The notes under the pieces are model-generated. The model had not been told where the DNA came from. It made no database searches and saw nothing but the letters and a program-made list of their open reading frames with translations. Positions 13,719-14,224 of a DNA stretch of 14,224 nt are shown in pieces. Both the position numbers and the translations under genes were made by a program. This DNA is from Azonexaceae bacterium (GTDB taxonomy: Bacteria; Pseudomonadota; Gammaproteobacteria; Burkholderiales; Rhodocyclaceae), in contig SSTA01000156.1 in the NCBI GenBank assembly GCA_009469685.1, positions 1 to 14,224 of the forward strand, written 5' to 3'. Each line of letters starts with the position of its first letter. Position 1 is the first letter of the stretch.

Positions 13719-14224
13719 ATGTCCGACACGCCTGACAACACGATTGCCGTCGATCAACTCCAGGTAGGCGTCTATGTCTATCTGGACGTCGGCTGGATGC
13801 ACCACCCCTTCACCTTCAACAATTTCAAGATTCGCGACGAGGAGCAGCTCAAGGTCATCCGGGGCCTGGGGCTGAAATGGGTACGCTGGGACCCCGCGCG
13901 CAGCGATCGAAAACCGCTGGCCCGCTCGGCGGCCCAGGCGGCGCCGGAAGTTCCCCCGCCCCCAGCCGGCACCGAGGCGCCACTCGCGGCTCCCCACGAA
14001 GCCATGGAGCGCAAGCGCGAGCGTATCCAGCAATTGAGCGAGCACCGGGAGCGGCTGGCCCGGGTCGAGCAGGCTTTCCTGTCGGCGGCGAACGTGGTCA
14101 GGAATATCAACAAGAACATTTTCTCCCAGCCGGAAAAGACCGTCAGCGATGCCCGGGACCTGGTGGTCCAGGTGGTCGACACGCTCCTGGCGGCGCCCGA
14201 CCTGGCCATCCAGGTGATGGCGGA
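13719..14224 (+). CDS. DUF3391 protein, N-terminal part of a probable HD-GYP c-di-GMP phosphodiesterase (partial)
   Basis: 168 codons are visible, open to the right edge. VDQLQVGVYVYLDVGWMHHP (11-30) and FKIRDEEQLKVIRGLGL (36-52) match the DUF3391 domain, which normally precedes an HD-GYP domain. An Ala/Pro-rich spacer (about 68-93) and a charged coiled-coil-like helix (about 94-125) follow, and the sequence ends within helices (VSDARDLVVQVVDTLLAAPD) where the HD-GYP domain should begin. The HD and GYP motifs are outside the window, so catalytic competence cannot be judged. Known members hydrolyse c-di-GMP. The ATG at 13719 has no clear Shine-Dalgarno but gives the standard N-terminus. It follows the aminotransferase by 23 bp. 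Confidence 0.85.
   Translation, partial: MSDTPDNTIAVDQLQVGVYVYLDVGWMHHPFTFNNFKIRDEEQLKVIRGLGLKWVRWDPARSDRKPLARSAAQAAPEVPPPPAGTEAPLAAPHEAMERKRERIQQLSEHRERLARVEQAFLSAANVVRNINKNIFSQPEKTVSDARDLVVQVVDTLLAAPDLAIQVMA

Overview
The window is GC-rich bacterial chromosome, most probably from a betaproteobacterium. The best taxonomic evidence is a pair of adjacent small genes (10286-10776) that resemble DUF3460 and DUF3567, families I know mainly from Betaproteobacteria. The class V aminotransferase, the Epd-type dehydrogenase and the minimal ProQ fit this. A Rhodocyclales-like host is a guess only. I see no rRNA, tRNA, CRISPR array, insertion sequence or prophage. No stretch over 300 bp lacks a gene; the longest gap is 3597-3800 (204 bp).

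Layout. (1) 1-3596, minus strand: an HDOD-GAF-type-histidine-kinase fusion followed by a response regulator with PAS and GGDEF domains that runs off the left edge. Together they form a two-component route into cyclic-di-GMP synthesis. (2) 3801-4823, plus: epd, erythrose-4-phosphate dehydrogenase. (3) 4820-6116, minus: proQ-like RNA chaperone, then an alpha/beta hydrolase. The hydrolase and epd stop codons share one CTAG tetranucleotide. (4) 6348-10098, plus: five tightly packed genes, namely a secreted Sel1-repeat protein with a proline-rich linker and C-terminal membrane anchor, a MotA/TolQ/ExbB proton-channel subunit, a DUF2149 protein that looks like a reduced ExbD, a NarX/UhpB-type sensor kinase and a NarL-type regulator. 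A strong hairpin terminator follows at 10158-10187. (5) 10286-10776, minus: DUF3460 and DUF3567 genes with a recognisable promoter. (6) 10882-11142, plus: a small four-cysteine protein whose end overlaps the end of glutamate dehydrogenase (11133-12416, minus). (7) 12565 to the right edge, plus: class V aminotransferase, then the start of a DUF3391 (HD-GYP-type) cyclic-di-GMP phosphodiesterase.

The most interesting block is region 4. The ExbB-like and DUF2149 proteins carry the hallmarks of a proton-driven TonB-system motor, including an aspartate at the start of the single DUF2149 membrane helix. No TonB gene is present. The protein encoded first in the operon has TonB-like parts in reversed order: periplasmic protein-interaction repeats, proline-rich spacer, C-terminal membrane helix. 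I propose, as inference, that this is a force-transducing envelope system with a Sel1 protein in place of TonB, encoded together with its own two-component sensor. Cyclic-di-GMP genes lie at both ends of the window, but nothing in the sequence ties them to this operon.
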